Source of the DNA: Chenopodium formosanum
Lineage: Eukaryota > Streptophyta > Magnoliopsida > Caryophyllales > Amaranthaceae
Reading direction: 5' to 3'
Length of the DNA: 64,000 nt
Assembly (NCBI GenBank): GCA_024500155.1
Contig: CM044877.1
Span: 22,462,001-22,526,000, forward strand
The notes below the pieces were generated by a model, which did no database searches, was not told the origin of the DNA, and worked only from the letters and a program-made list of their open reading frames with translations. Positions 44,621 to 54,699 of this stretch are shown here, one piece after another; positions within the stretch are counted from its first letter, which is position 1; the number at the start of each line of letters is the position of its first letter. Position numbers and translations under genes: made by a program.

Positions 44621-44643
44621 CAGCGCTTTGCGGGAGGCAACCC
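44621..44643 (+). promoter_or_regulatory. Conserved non-coding block after Athila pol
   Basis: CAGCGCTTTGCGGGAGGCAA followed by CCC; nearly the same block is at 56056-56078 in the second Athila. A similar GCGCTT...GGGAGGCAACCC block follows pol in many plant Athila elements as I remember them. Its role is unknown. Confidence 0.55.
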
Positions 44644-44821
44644 TTATTTCTTGCTTTCTAGACTAGTTTTCCTTTTTCTTTATTTTTATTTTTTATTTTA
44701 GAGAGGCGAGGAGAGTGAAATTTTACCGTTTATAAGTGTTTTTGTACAGGTATAGGTTTAAGAGGTCAAAAAACTTAGAAAAATTTGAAGAAGAAGAAAA
44801 AGCTAAGGACATCTGACTGGG

Positions 44822-45208
44822 CACGGGCCCGATTGGACGGAGCTTGCCCGATCGGGCGCGCAACCAAGAGAAAATTTCAGCTTTAATTTTGCCCGATCGG
44901 GCGTGGCCGCCCGATCGGGCGCGAAAGGAGAGTTGGAAATCGAGCAAATTTCGCCCGATCGGGCGAGGTTGCCCGATCGGGCGTGCAAGTGCAGTCAGAA
45001 ACTCGAGCAAATTTCGCCCGATCGGGCGCAAATCGAGTGAAGGAAAAGAAATGTCTAGCGAAGCTCGCCCGACCGGGCGAGTGAAAGGGCGAAATTTACG
45101 TTCGTATTCGCGCCCGATCGGGTGGAGCTCGCCTGATCGGGCGCACAACTAAGGTTCTGGAAATCAGCATAATTCGCCCGATCGGGCGAGGCTTGCCCAA
45201 TCGGGCGC
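44822..45208 (+). repeat. Array of GCCCGATCGGGC palindromes (Athila 1)
   Basis: About a dozen exact or near copies, many in pairs 17-20 bp apart (44890/44909, 44953/44971, 45111/45129, 45176/45194). Variants change one base (GCCCGACCGGGC, GCCTGATCGGGC). The same palindrome is in the LTRs of this element and in the second Athila. Confidence 0.92.
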
Positions 45209-45214
45209 GCCTAT

Positions 45215-45499
45215 TTGGCCGCCCTCTTTATTCTTTTCCTCTTCTTTCTTTCCTCACTTTCTTCTTCTTTCATCTTTCTCACCATTACTTTCTCTCTCTA
45301 AAACCTCCATTTTTACACCTTCAAACTCACTTATTCTCAAGATCTTCTCCAATCCTTCCATCAAAACTCAAAATTTTTTGCATATTTTTAATCCTTTCAT
45401 CTTTCTCTACAATCTACACCCAATTTCTACCAGTTTCTCTCAATTTTCTCTAAACCCTAAGAGAGAGAAACTCTTCAATTCCTATAATTTCTAATCACA
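45215..45499 (+). promoter_or_regulatory. Pyrimidine-rich leader before the Athila 1 3' ORF
   Basis: Almost continuous CT-rich sequence (TTTCCTCTTCTTTCTTTCCT and following) up to the ATG; the second Athila has the same at 56510-56733. It could be a leader of a separate transcript or a splice-acceptor region. Inference. Confidence 0.45.
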
Positions 45500-47089
45500 A
45501 TGGCTCTCAAGAGATCAAGAACTGTAAGGGGGGAAATCTCAAGGCAACAAGAGGCAAGAATTGACCCGGATTTGCAAGTTCCGGGATAGGAGAGGGTGGT
45601 CATCACCACCCAAGAGCAAAAACAAAGGATGATCAACCTCACTTCGAGGCAGGTAATTCCCACTCGTTTTATTCATCATCCCACCCTTATTAGATTAGGA
45701 ATTGATAAGCATGTAGAAAAGTTGTTCAAGGGAGTTGACATGAGTGGTTTCTTTAACATGCATTACGATACTTATGATTACTTAACCTTAGAATTTGTTT
45801 CTAGTTTTAGTGTCATAAAATCTAATGCTTTAATTTCTCATGTTCAATTTAGATTATTTAATAACGATGTTAGATTGACATTGAAAGAATTTGGCAAAAA
45901 ATTTTAGTTAAAATCGGATAGGCCAATTGAACCTCCCCAAGACAACATTGTCGTTGTCTATCAATCCCTTACGGGGGATCCTAATTTGAACCTCTAACAT
46001 GCCAAGGGCACTTGGATACAACATCCCGTGCCAAATATTTGGCAACGGTTTGTTGGCCTTACCATTTTTGGAAGGCATGAACCCACCAATGTTAGGCGGG
46101 ATGAGCTTGAATTGCTAGGGTCATACATGATCCCTAGAAGTGAAAAGCTCAACATAGTCCACAAAATGGCCAACCACTTCCAACGGGTGGCCAATGCGGC
46201 CGAGGCGGGTAGGTCTAGGGTACCCATTTATTTTGGTGGCCTAGTTACACACATAGCGGTCAAACACCTTAACTTTGTCCCTAACGAAGACGGTAAGGTA
46301 GCCGACCCTACTATTATGGACCTACCCTATTTAGGTGGCCTTAATTGGATTAATGTCATGGGAGGTGAGACTTGGTGGGTGATTCAACGGGAATCGGGTA
46401 GGAGAGATAATGCTTTCACTTTACCCAACCCCACCTTGACCAAATTTGAGAAGAGGAAGCCTTCTTAGACTTTCGAGATTAACGGTCAAGGTGAGGTTCA
46501 ACCACCTCACCCTTCACCTCAACCCCACCAATCTCCCATAGACCACTCACCACATCACCATTTACCACACTACCCATCACCTCCACCCTTTACATATGAT
46601 ATTCCCACTTCCTCAACCAACTACAACATTGACCCCAACGCCCCTTATAACTTTTCGGCTTTTAGGAGCCAAATAGATAGGATTGAGATGGGGCAAAGGA
46701 GAGTTGAGGGTATGGTTAGGGACTTGGACACTAGAGTAGGGTCTCTAGATAGAAGGGTGGGGTATGTGGAGAGGAACCTAGGGAGGGGTTTATACCCCAT
46801 GTATGATGATTACGCCCGTCGGGGGGCTATTCCCCACAATTCACTTGTTCCCGATTGATTCCAATATCCACAAGGTGGATATACGAACCCAAGTGCCTAC
46901 GGTACCTATGTCGACTACTCATCGGTCCATGGTTATGGGACCGATGTACCTTTTGGTGGGCTTGGGGGGAATGTGGACCCTAACTACTTTGCAGGTGGTT
47001 CGGGTTATGGAGGTGGTGGCTCTAGCCATGGAGGAGCTGATTCTAGCCATGGAGGGGGCTATTCGAGGATGGATGAGGATAAGGAGTAG
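45500..47089 (+). pseudogene. 3' ORF of Athila element 1 (ATHILA ORF1-like family)
   Basis: One frame from ATG 45500 (MALKRSRTVRGEISR) to TAG 47087, interrupted by about five stops, several explained by C-to-T or G-to-A changes (KPS then TAG at 46466; VPD then TGA at 46856). Blocks: FIHHPTLIRLGID, FFNMHYDTYDYLTLEFVSSF, PNIWQRFVGLTIFGRHEPT, PIYFGGLVTHIAVKHL, and a Gly/Tyr-rich tail with LYPMYDDYARRG. It resembles plant proteins annotated as Arabidopsis retrotransposon ORF1 C-terminal/ATHILA ORF1. No signal peptide or convincing membrane segment is seen, so an envelope role is not supported. Confidence 0.7.
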
Positions 47090-48673
47090 GCTACACTCCC
47101 AAGTTAATAAGGGCATTGCTTGATTTGGCTTGGGGGGGTGTTCTTTAGCTTGGTAATTCTCTTCCTTTTCTCTTTTCATTTGCTTTGTAGTATAGTTTTA
47201 TTGCTTTCCTAGTGTAGTTTTTATTGCTTTCTTACATATGAAAAATACAAAAAAATTCAAAAATAAAAAATTCAAAAATACGTTCCAATGAATTATGAAT
47301 CATGCTTCCCTGTGCCCCATACTTGAGAAAATTTATTTTGATTCTTGGTTATTGATAATGAGCATTGTGGATTCGTTGGTCATGATTTGAAGTTTAATTG
47401 CTTGGATTCCTAAACATGAGTCAATTTTGCCAACTATTTGTGAATATAGTGCTTGACTAGTTGATTTGGTTAGGAAATGTGTGATAGTTCCATAATTCCT
47501 GGTATGTCAATGAATTTGAGTATTGATTTGCAACTATAAGTAATGTTTCATGACTAATTATTATGCACATGAGGAGGACGAAGGCGTTCATTCTTTTAGG
47601 TAGCCTTCAGAGTATTAGATACATATGTTCCCTTCTTGTTACCCATGTTGTTGCTTGTGCCCTTTTATTGTTTATTTAGCCACATTACAAGCCTATATGA
47701 GCCCCATTGGTTACTAGTCCCAAGCTTGGCTTGGGGGAGCTATTAGTTGGTGAGGTGAGGGAGTTGTGGTGTGCATATTATTTGCACAATGTGGGAATAA
47801 AAGAAGAGTTATTGTTCTTTGATTTTTTATTGGAAAATATTGATATTGTGTTTCAAAGTTGAAATTTCCAATATGAGTTAAAAAGAAAAAAAAAGAGCAA
47901 AAGAAAAAAATTTAATGCTCAAATGTTCTATTTGAAGGTTGTTCAAGAAAAAAAAAAGAAAAAAAATTCAAGTTGAAAAAGAAAAAAAAAAAGAATGAGT
48001 TCAAAGTTTGTTTTTCACTCAAAGTTCTACATTATCATATTTTTATGAGTGATTATTGTAAGTGTTGGGATTGTTTATGATGATTAGAGTGTATTTGGCG
48101 GTTTTGTTGGAGTTAGTTATGTTGATGGAGATGTATGATCATCATTTATTTTGATCATGGGTTTATTAGGATTTGGCTCCCTTAATGCATAGGTTTTCTC
48201 TCACATAATCCCAAATTTATCCTACCCTTTACCCTAGCCTTACATTACAAGCTTTAAAGACCTTCCGACCTTGTGCATAGAAGTTATGTAAATGTGAAAG
48301 TGTTGTTTATCAATGCAAGTTATGACTTGGTATATTTCGAGTCGACTAGTAGGATGACACACGAGAGTGTGAGTTGGGAGGGCATTGTTCACATTAAAGG
48401 GGTTGGTTCGAGAGCGATCGAGTACATCTTTTACTCGCCACATAAATGAGGGTTGAGTGTGTGAGCACTAGTCTTGAATTCTATATGCTCTTGTGGTTTG
48501 CTCTACTTGACAATTGTTGGGGAGGAAGGGTGATTCGATGAATAAGATTGATTGATGTTGAAGCGTGTTCATTAGATTTGCCTTGAATCGTTGGTACTTG
48601 ATTTGATTATTGGGGTGAAGTATGTTTTATATGTTCATTGATAAGATCTTTGCTTAGGGACAAGCAAAGGTTT
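47090..48673 (+). other. 3' untranslated region of Athila 1
   Basis: 1.6 kb without coding sequence, homologous to 58228-59905. It contains A-rich GAAAAAGAAAAAAA blocks (47880-47995) and repeated GCTTGGGGG words (47127, 47719, 48675). Confidence 0.7.
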
Positions 48674-48687
48674 GGCTTGGGGGCGTT

Positions 48688-50126
48688 TGATGTATCCATT
48701 TTATATAGTAATTTACCCCCGTCCCTTGGTCATAATTAGTAGTGTTTTTGGCTCTTTTGAGCCACTTTTATTACTAATTTGTGTTTTCTAGTGTTTTCGT
48801 AGTCTTTGTTGAGTTTTGTAGGAAATTGTGCCTTTGGAGCATTTTCTCGGGTTTTCCATGGAGCGACTACGGGAATTAGAAGTGCACGACCATCTTTGAA
48901 GCCCAAGGCCGGTTAGAGTCATCGAGCCGGTGATTAAGGGCTCGGTAATTGGGATTCCGAGGCATTTGGACCGAGTATTCAAGACCCGAAGAGGAAATCC
49001 GGATTGGGCCGAGAAATCAAGCCCAATCGAAGTCCGAGCCTCAAAGTAGAGCAAGGGCCCGATCGGGCAAGAGGTCGCCCGATCGGGCGCGGCGCGACGT
49101 TGGTGTTATGCGTGCTTATAGCTAGCCCGATCGTGCGAGCGTCTAGCATGATCGAGCGATGCTGCGGAGAAGGAACGCGAAGAAAAAGGCGGGCCCGATT
49201 GGGCGCCCCTTCGCCCGATCGGGCGCGTGTTTTTATGGAACCTGATTAGTTTAGTTTTAATTTTTGTTTTAGAAAATGTTTAAGTACGATTTTTGTACGG
49301 AATTTTGATTACCTTCTTTCTTAGACTTTCTCTCTCTACTTAGAATATTTTCTCTCTCTTAAATTCTCTCTCAACTTTTGTTCTTGATTATTCCATTAAT
49401 TCCAGATTTCTTTTTGGTAACGATTCTTCTCTTTTAATTTCAGCTATTTTACTTACTTATTTGATTATGCTTTTATTTATTTATTTGATTAGTTTAGTTA
49501 TGATGATGCGTGAGTAGTTTAATTTCTAGGGTTTATGGGGATCTAATAAATGATATGAAGGGGTAATTTTGTGATTGCTAATTATCAATGCTTGGTTGAT
49601 TTCTTATTGATTGATTTAATGCTATGCAATTAGGTTTGACCAGATTTGATTGTATGAGTTTAGCAATATTAATTCGATATTCGACAGATGAGAATTGATG
49701 TTTAAGCTTAGTTTCAATAGGCGGATTAATTTATAAATGGTTAAGTCGATATTCGACAGATGAGAGTTAATACCGGTAAATTAACTCTGTGATTATAATA
49801 CGTAGCGAAAGCCCTTTATAATCTGATTAACCAATGCTTGATGATTGCTTATTATGATTTGCCCTGGAATATTGTTTATTAGTGAACCTATACCCTAGGC
49901 CTTTTAATATTTGATTTTCTCCCTACTTTATTCCTTTCGGCCTTATTCTCCGTAGTATAGATTTTATTCACAAAAATATTGGTTACTTAGATATTTTAGA
50001 CTATCATAATTAATTAGGAATAGAAAGACATGTTTTCATGTGGAGTTCGACCCTACTTCCCTATCTACTTTAGTTAGAGGACTTAGGTAATTATTTTTTA
50101 TTAGGGGATACAACTTTACCCTGTCA
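48688..50126 (+). repeat. 3' LTR of Athila element 1
   Basis: Same ends as the 5' LTR and nearly the same sequence; palindromes at 49056-49225. It is preceded by a G-rich purine tract (GGCTTGGGGGCGTT, 48674-48687). Confidence 0.95.
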
Positions 50127-50131
50127 AAAAT

Positions 50132-50928
50132 TAACATTAATTGTACCGAACGACGCATGATTTTGTCATGAATTCCTAACTTAATTGTCTTAATATCATT
50201 TCAACCAATATAATTTATCCTTATCTAACGCCCCGGGGCGCTCGTATGCAAGATCCTTTTTCTAATTATTAGGCTTAAAATAATCCCAACTATCAACGGT
50301 GTGTGCAAAATAATACAACCTCAGCTATTTGCTTATAGCGGTACCACCTTTTATACTATATGTGCAAAATAGTACGGTGGTCACCAGAAAAGGTATCTCG
50401 AGGAATATTTCGTTCACTTTCTTGTTATTTTAATTTTATATTGTATATTTTATATTAAATATGTTTTAATTATTCCCTACCTTATTTTACTTGTTTGGCA
50501 AGTCAATTCCCCTTCCCACTTTCTATTTCGTCCTCTTCCAAAACATATCCATCAAAAAGCTCTGCTCCTTTTTTGTTTTTCACAAAAATTTACGGAATAC
50601 GAAGAATACTAACAAAGATTTTGAACGAAATTCTTGAAATATCAACAACAATCGGAACCTGTGCAATTTTGCAATCAAGCTATGTGATTTTTTTTTCAAT
50701 TTTTTTTTGTGATATTCATTTATAAATTTACTAACTAGGGCTTACTACCTTTTCCCCCATTTTTATTAAATATTTGTTTGAAGTTGATTAGTCAACTTTT
50801 TCCATGTTATTTTTGTTCATTGAGTTCGTATGACATTCAATATTTGACTTTTATATTGTTAAGTATGAAAATTTTTTGGTGTAATGTGTTAACTAGTTTA
50901 TGGATTGGTTGTTTTGTTGTAGTTCAAA
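50132..50928. other. Right half of the foldback MITE, then 5' region of a MULE
   Basis: To 50243 this is the second half of the MITE. From about 50268 it has GGCTTAAAATAATCCCAACT text, which may be the MULE end, but no partner end lies in the window. CT-rich and AT-rich leader follows, and a possible intron end (TTGTTGTAG, 50914-50922) just before the ATG. Confidence 0.4.
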
Positions 50929-51549
50929 ATGGCTCCAGATAACTATGAATTAAAATGGCACCGTGGTGGGAAATTCGTTGGGTCACCTCTTAAATATGTT
51001 GGTGGGGAATGTGATTATGTGAATGTGGATCCTGATAAGTGTTCATATTTCGAGTTTGTTGGCATTGGGAATGATTTTCACTATGAGGGGAAAATGAACT
51101 TTTATTACTTGATACCAGGCGAAAAAATAGAACACAACTTGATGCAAATGCAAACTGATAAAGAGGCCTTAGAACTCATTAGACTTTTACAAATCCATAA
51201 AGTGGTTGATGTATACACTATTCATGGAGTTAATGACCCTGAAGTCATTGAGCTACTTCCTTCCAGTGTCAATGCAAACAAAGCTCCATCTACTCAAGCT
51301 GATATAGATAATGATGAGAGGTACATGTGGGAAGATCCTAGACCCGAAGAACCTTTGTCATGGCAGGAGTTAGTTGGGGAGTTAGAGGGAAGTGATTTAT
51401 CAGGTGATGAATTGTATGATCCTGAGAATGAAGAGTTATCAACCACTGATGACGAACTAAAGGAAAATATAGTGAGAGAGGTTAGTGGTGGACAACAGGT
51501 TGTTAGTGAGGGAGATAAGGATGAGGCACCTACGAGTGATGAGGAATAG
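50929..51549 (+). CDS. PB1-like N-terminal part of a MULE transposase, truncated
   Basis: 206 codons from MAPDNYELKWHRGGKFVG. The pattern LKWHRGGKFV...YVGGECDYVNVDPDKCSYFEF...NFYYLIPG resembles the PB1-like domain at the N-terminus of plant MuDR-type transposases. It is followed by an acidic Glu/Asp/Ser-rich linker (ELEGSDLSGDELYDPENEE). A TAG ends the frame at 51547-51549, and the next in-frame text (HRLYRDLGGKC) suggests that the gene once continued. The second Athila at 51678 removes the rest; zinc-finger and catalytic DDE parts are not in the window. Probably a dead MULE fragment. Confidence 0.65.
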   Translation: MAPDNYELKWHRGGKFVGSPLKYVGGECDYVNVDPDKCSYFEFVGIGNDFHYEGKMNFYYLIPGEKIEHNLMQMQTDKEALELIRLLQIHKVVDVYTIHGVNDPEVIELLPSSVNANKAPSTQADIDNDERYMWEDPRPEEPLSWQELVGELEGSDLSGDELYDPENEELSTTDDELKENIVREVSGGQQVVSEGDKDEAPTSDEE

Positions 51550-51677
51550 ACATTTGCTAAGGAAAAACATCGGTTGTATAGGGACTTGGGAGGCAAATGC
51601 TTGATAGGGACATTAGTCTTGAAAAAGAAAAGGGTTATGCATCCGATTATGATGACTCTAATGGAGATATGCACAGT

Positions 51678-53075
51678 TGATATGTCTATTTTATATAGTA
51701 TTTTACCCCCGTCCCTTGGTCATAATTAGTAGTGTTTTTGGCTCTTTAGAGCCACTTTTATTACTAATTGGTGTTTTCTAGTGTTTTTGTAGATTTGGTT
51801 GACTTTTTTAGGGATTTAAACTTTTGGAGCATTTTTCCGAGATATTATAGAGCAACTACGAGCATTGGGAAATCACGACTAGTTTCTATAGCTCAAGGCC
51901 GGTTAGAGCGATCGAAACGGTGATTAAGGGCTCGGTATATGTGATACCGGGGTATTTGGACCAAGTAATCAAGACCCGAAGAGGAAATCCAAATTGGCCC
52001 GAAGAATTGGAGCCCAATCGAAGTAAAAAAAGTGGCCAAGGAGTGCCGCCCGAAGGCGCGCCCGGTCGGGCGGGGGAAGCAAGATCGGCGCCGGCTTTGC
52101 ACGAGAAACGTACCTGATGAGCAAAAAGGCGCGCTTGATTGGGCGGTGCCTTGCCCAATCGAGCGCGTGTTATTTTTAGGAGTTAATTATCGTCGTTTAA
52201 GTTTGTTTTAGTTTAGGATTCTTGCTTAATATAAATACTTTTCCGTTAAGCGAGTTTAGTATCTTCTTTCACTCTTTCAAAATTATTCTCTTAGATTCTC
52301 TCTCTCTCTACTTAGCTTTTAGATTAGCTTCTCTCTCTAATAACTTTGTTCTTAACTCTACTCTTAATTCCAGATTACTTTGGTAACTATTTCTTCTACT
52401 TTAATCTCAGTTATTTATTATTCTTTCATCATGTCTTATTTTATTGCCTTGATTAGTTTAGATTTAATTATGTGTGAGTAGTTTTATTTCTAGGGTTTAT
52501 GGGGATCCATAAATAATATGAAGGGGTAATTTATTGTTGTTGATTATCAATGCTAGATTAATTTCCTATTGATTGATTTAATGCTCTGTGACTAGATTGG
52601 GCCTAATCTTTTATGCATGAGTTTGACAATATTGATTCGAGATTCCAGAGATGAGAATTGATGTTTAGGACTAGTTTCAATAGGCAGGTTGATTTATAAA
52701 TGGTTAAGTCGAGATTCAAGAGATGAGATTTAATACCGGTAAATTAATTTTGTGATTGTAATACGTAATGAAAGCCCTTTATGATCTGATTAGTTTATGC
52801 ATTGATGATTGATTATTATGTTTTACCCTGGAATATTATTAGTTGGTGAACCTATGCCCTAGATATTTTATTCATTGTTTTCTCTTTACTCTTAAGCTCC
52901 GTAGTTTAGTTTCCTTTGATTATAATATATTGGTTACTTGATAATTTAGATTACTTTAATTAATTAGGAATAAAAAGACTTGTTTCCCTGTGGATTCGAC
53001 CCTACTTCCCTATCTGCATTAGTTAGAGGATTTAAGAATTACTTTTGATTAGGTGAATACGACTTGAGCCTGTCA
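51678..53075 (+). repeat. 5' LTR of Athila element 2
   Basis: TGATATGTCT...GCCTGTCA. TATA-like ATATAAATA near 52230. Palindromes of the GCCCG(A/G)TCGGGC kind at 52050-52165. Clearly related to, but distinct from, the element 1 LTR. Confidence 0.93.
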
Positions 53076-53080
53076 AATTT

Positions 53081-53098
53081 TGGCGTCGTTGCCGGGGA
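53081..53098 (+). promoter_or_regulatory. Primer-binding site, tRNA-Asp (Athila 2)
   Basis: TGGCGTCGTTGCCGGGGA, 5 nt after the LTR; one mismatch to the complement of the tRNA-Asp(GTC) 3' end. Confidence 0.88.
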
Positions 53099-53210
53099 AA
53101 CGGTTTTATTTTTATTTCTGATTATTTTTGTAGTCTAGGTTGTTTCTTTTTGTCTCAGAGAACGTTAGTTCTTTGAGGCAAGTCTTATATTTGTTTCTAG
53201 TTCTTTGTTT

Positions 53211-54699
53211 ATGCCCAGGTATTCCAGATCAGGTTACATCCCATTCGATCCTGAGATCGAACGATCCTTCCATAGACAGAAGAATTTTTACAAGCAAATT
53301 CTGGCGGGTTCTGGTGATAATAATAATCACCGAGACCCTCCAACTGATTCTAGCGATTCAGAGGCATGTTCAGATCCAGAATCAGAGATGACGGCTCCAA
53401 AGAAGCTTAGTGATTATTCACAACCAAAGCTTACAGATTTTCCACACCTTACTCCCACTCCAGCTCTTGATGGGGTACAGTTTGAGATTAAACCACAATT
53501 TATAACGATGATAGAAAGGAAGCAATTTAGTGGAGCTAAGGGTGAAGACCCAAATCTTCATATTGCAGACTACCGTCAGTACTGTAATACCATCAGGCAA
53601 GCTGGGGTCACACAAGACCAAATCAGGGAGATTCTTTTTCCTTTTTCTTTATGTGGAAAAGATAAATTATGGTTTAAAGGATTAAATAGAGCTACACTTG
53701 ATATAACTGACTGGGAAACTCTTGTTTTGAATTTTTATAACAAGTATTATCCTGCAGAGAGAACATCTGTACTACGGAGTGCAATTCAGAACTTTGCCCA
53801 GAAGCTGATGAAACTTTATATGAGGTTTGGGAGAGGTTCAAGGACCTACAGAGAGAATGTCCCCACCATAATTTGGCACAGTGGCAGTTGATCTAAGCCT
53901 TTTACAATGGGATTGGAAATTCATCTAGAATAATATTGGATTCTGCAGCTAGTGGGAGGTTTATGAACCTTAATGTTGATGATGCAGGTCAAGTTATCGA
54001 AGATTTGGCGATACATAATTCTCAATATGGGAATCCTAGAGGATTTGCTAACAAGACGAAGCATAGTGTTGACTCTGTATCCTTTTTTCAAGCTCAATTA
54101 ACCTCTATCTGCCAGAAATTAGATAATCTTAGTACTGCAAATGTAGCTAATGTTTCAGCAATTAATAATAATGCTAATGAGGCTTTCTGTGAAAATTGTG
54201 GAACTTTAGGTCATTGGGAACAAGATTGCAGGAGTTTTGTGGAGCAAGTTAATGCCTTTCAAGCTTATAGGCAGAATAACCCATACTCCAACACCTACAT
54301 TCCTGGGTACCGGAATCATCCGTACCTTTCCTACCGGAGTACCAATGTTCAAAATCCACCACCACCACAAGAACCACAGGCGCCACAACAACAACAGCAG
54401 AAATATTACCACCCCAATGCTGACCAGAAGAACCAACCACAACAACCCTCCTCATCTTCCGACCCTGCTTTGGTAGAAATTAGAGCGATGCTGGCTAATA
54501 TGCAGAAGCACATGGAGAGTAGAGATGCCCAAATTGATTCGATCCTAGCACACAATAAAATTATAGATAATCAAATTGCGCAACTTTCCGCTACTCTACA
54601 AGCCCGTCAATAGGGAGCCCTGCCAGCACAGCCGACCAGGCCTACGGATCAAGCTTATGAAATTACTCTAAGGAGTGGTTCAAACTATGAAAGCCCCCT
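53211..54699 (+). pseudogene. Gag of Athila element 2
   Basis: Starts MPRYSRSGYIPFDP at ATG 53211 (the longer frame from 53205 has no ATG). Same blocks as element 1: FEIKPQFITMIERKQFSG, QIREILFPFSLCGKDKLWF, DWETLVLNFYNKYYPAER. A one-base deletion near 53800 shifts the frame. In the original frame a TAA follows QLI at about 53894, the same site as in element 1. The zinc knuckle CENCGTLGHWEQDC (about 54190) is intact. A TAG at 54611-54613 lies before ITLRSGSNY. Confidence 0.88.

Larger units (their letters stand above)
37617..50126 (+). mobile_element. Athila-lineage Ty3/gypsy retrotransposon 1, structurally complete, mutated
   Basis: LTRs 37617-39056 and 48688-50126, TSD AAAAT (37612-37616 and 50127-50131), tRNA-Asp primer site, gag, protease, RT, RNase H, integrase, a palindrome-rich spacer, a further ORF, a long UTR and a purine tract. 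The extra ORF after integrase and the tRNA-Asp primer are typical for Athila. Every coding segment has stops or frameshifts, many of them C-to-T or G-to-A changes, so it is not autonomous. Confidence 0.93.
37562..50243. mobile_element. Small foldback MITE split by the first Athila element
   Basis: Left arm GAGCACCCCTAGGGCGTTAG (37562-37586) and right arm ending CTAACGCCCCGGGGCGCTC (50219-50243) are inverted copies with few mismatches. Removing the Athila element and one TSD copy leaves about 165 bp, the size of a MITE, with the Athila in its middle. The superfamily is not clear because no convincing TSD is visible. Confidence 0.55.

Noticed and set aside
44723..45148. Frames over the palindrome array, on both strands (ARSG/PDRA repeats)
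   Set aside because: The palindrome translates to repeated PDRA or RPIG words in any frame; not a real protein.
51294..51674. Ser-rich minus-strand frame opposite the MULE fragment
   Set aside because: Shadow of the acidic linker on the plus strand.
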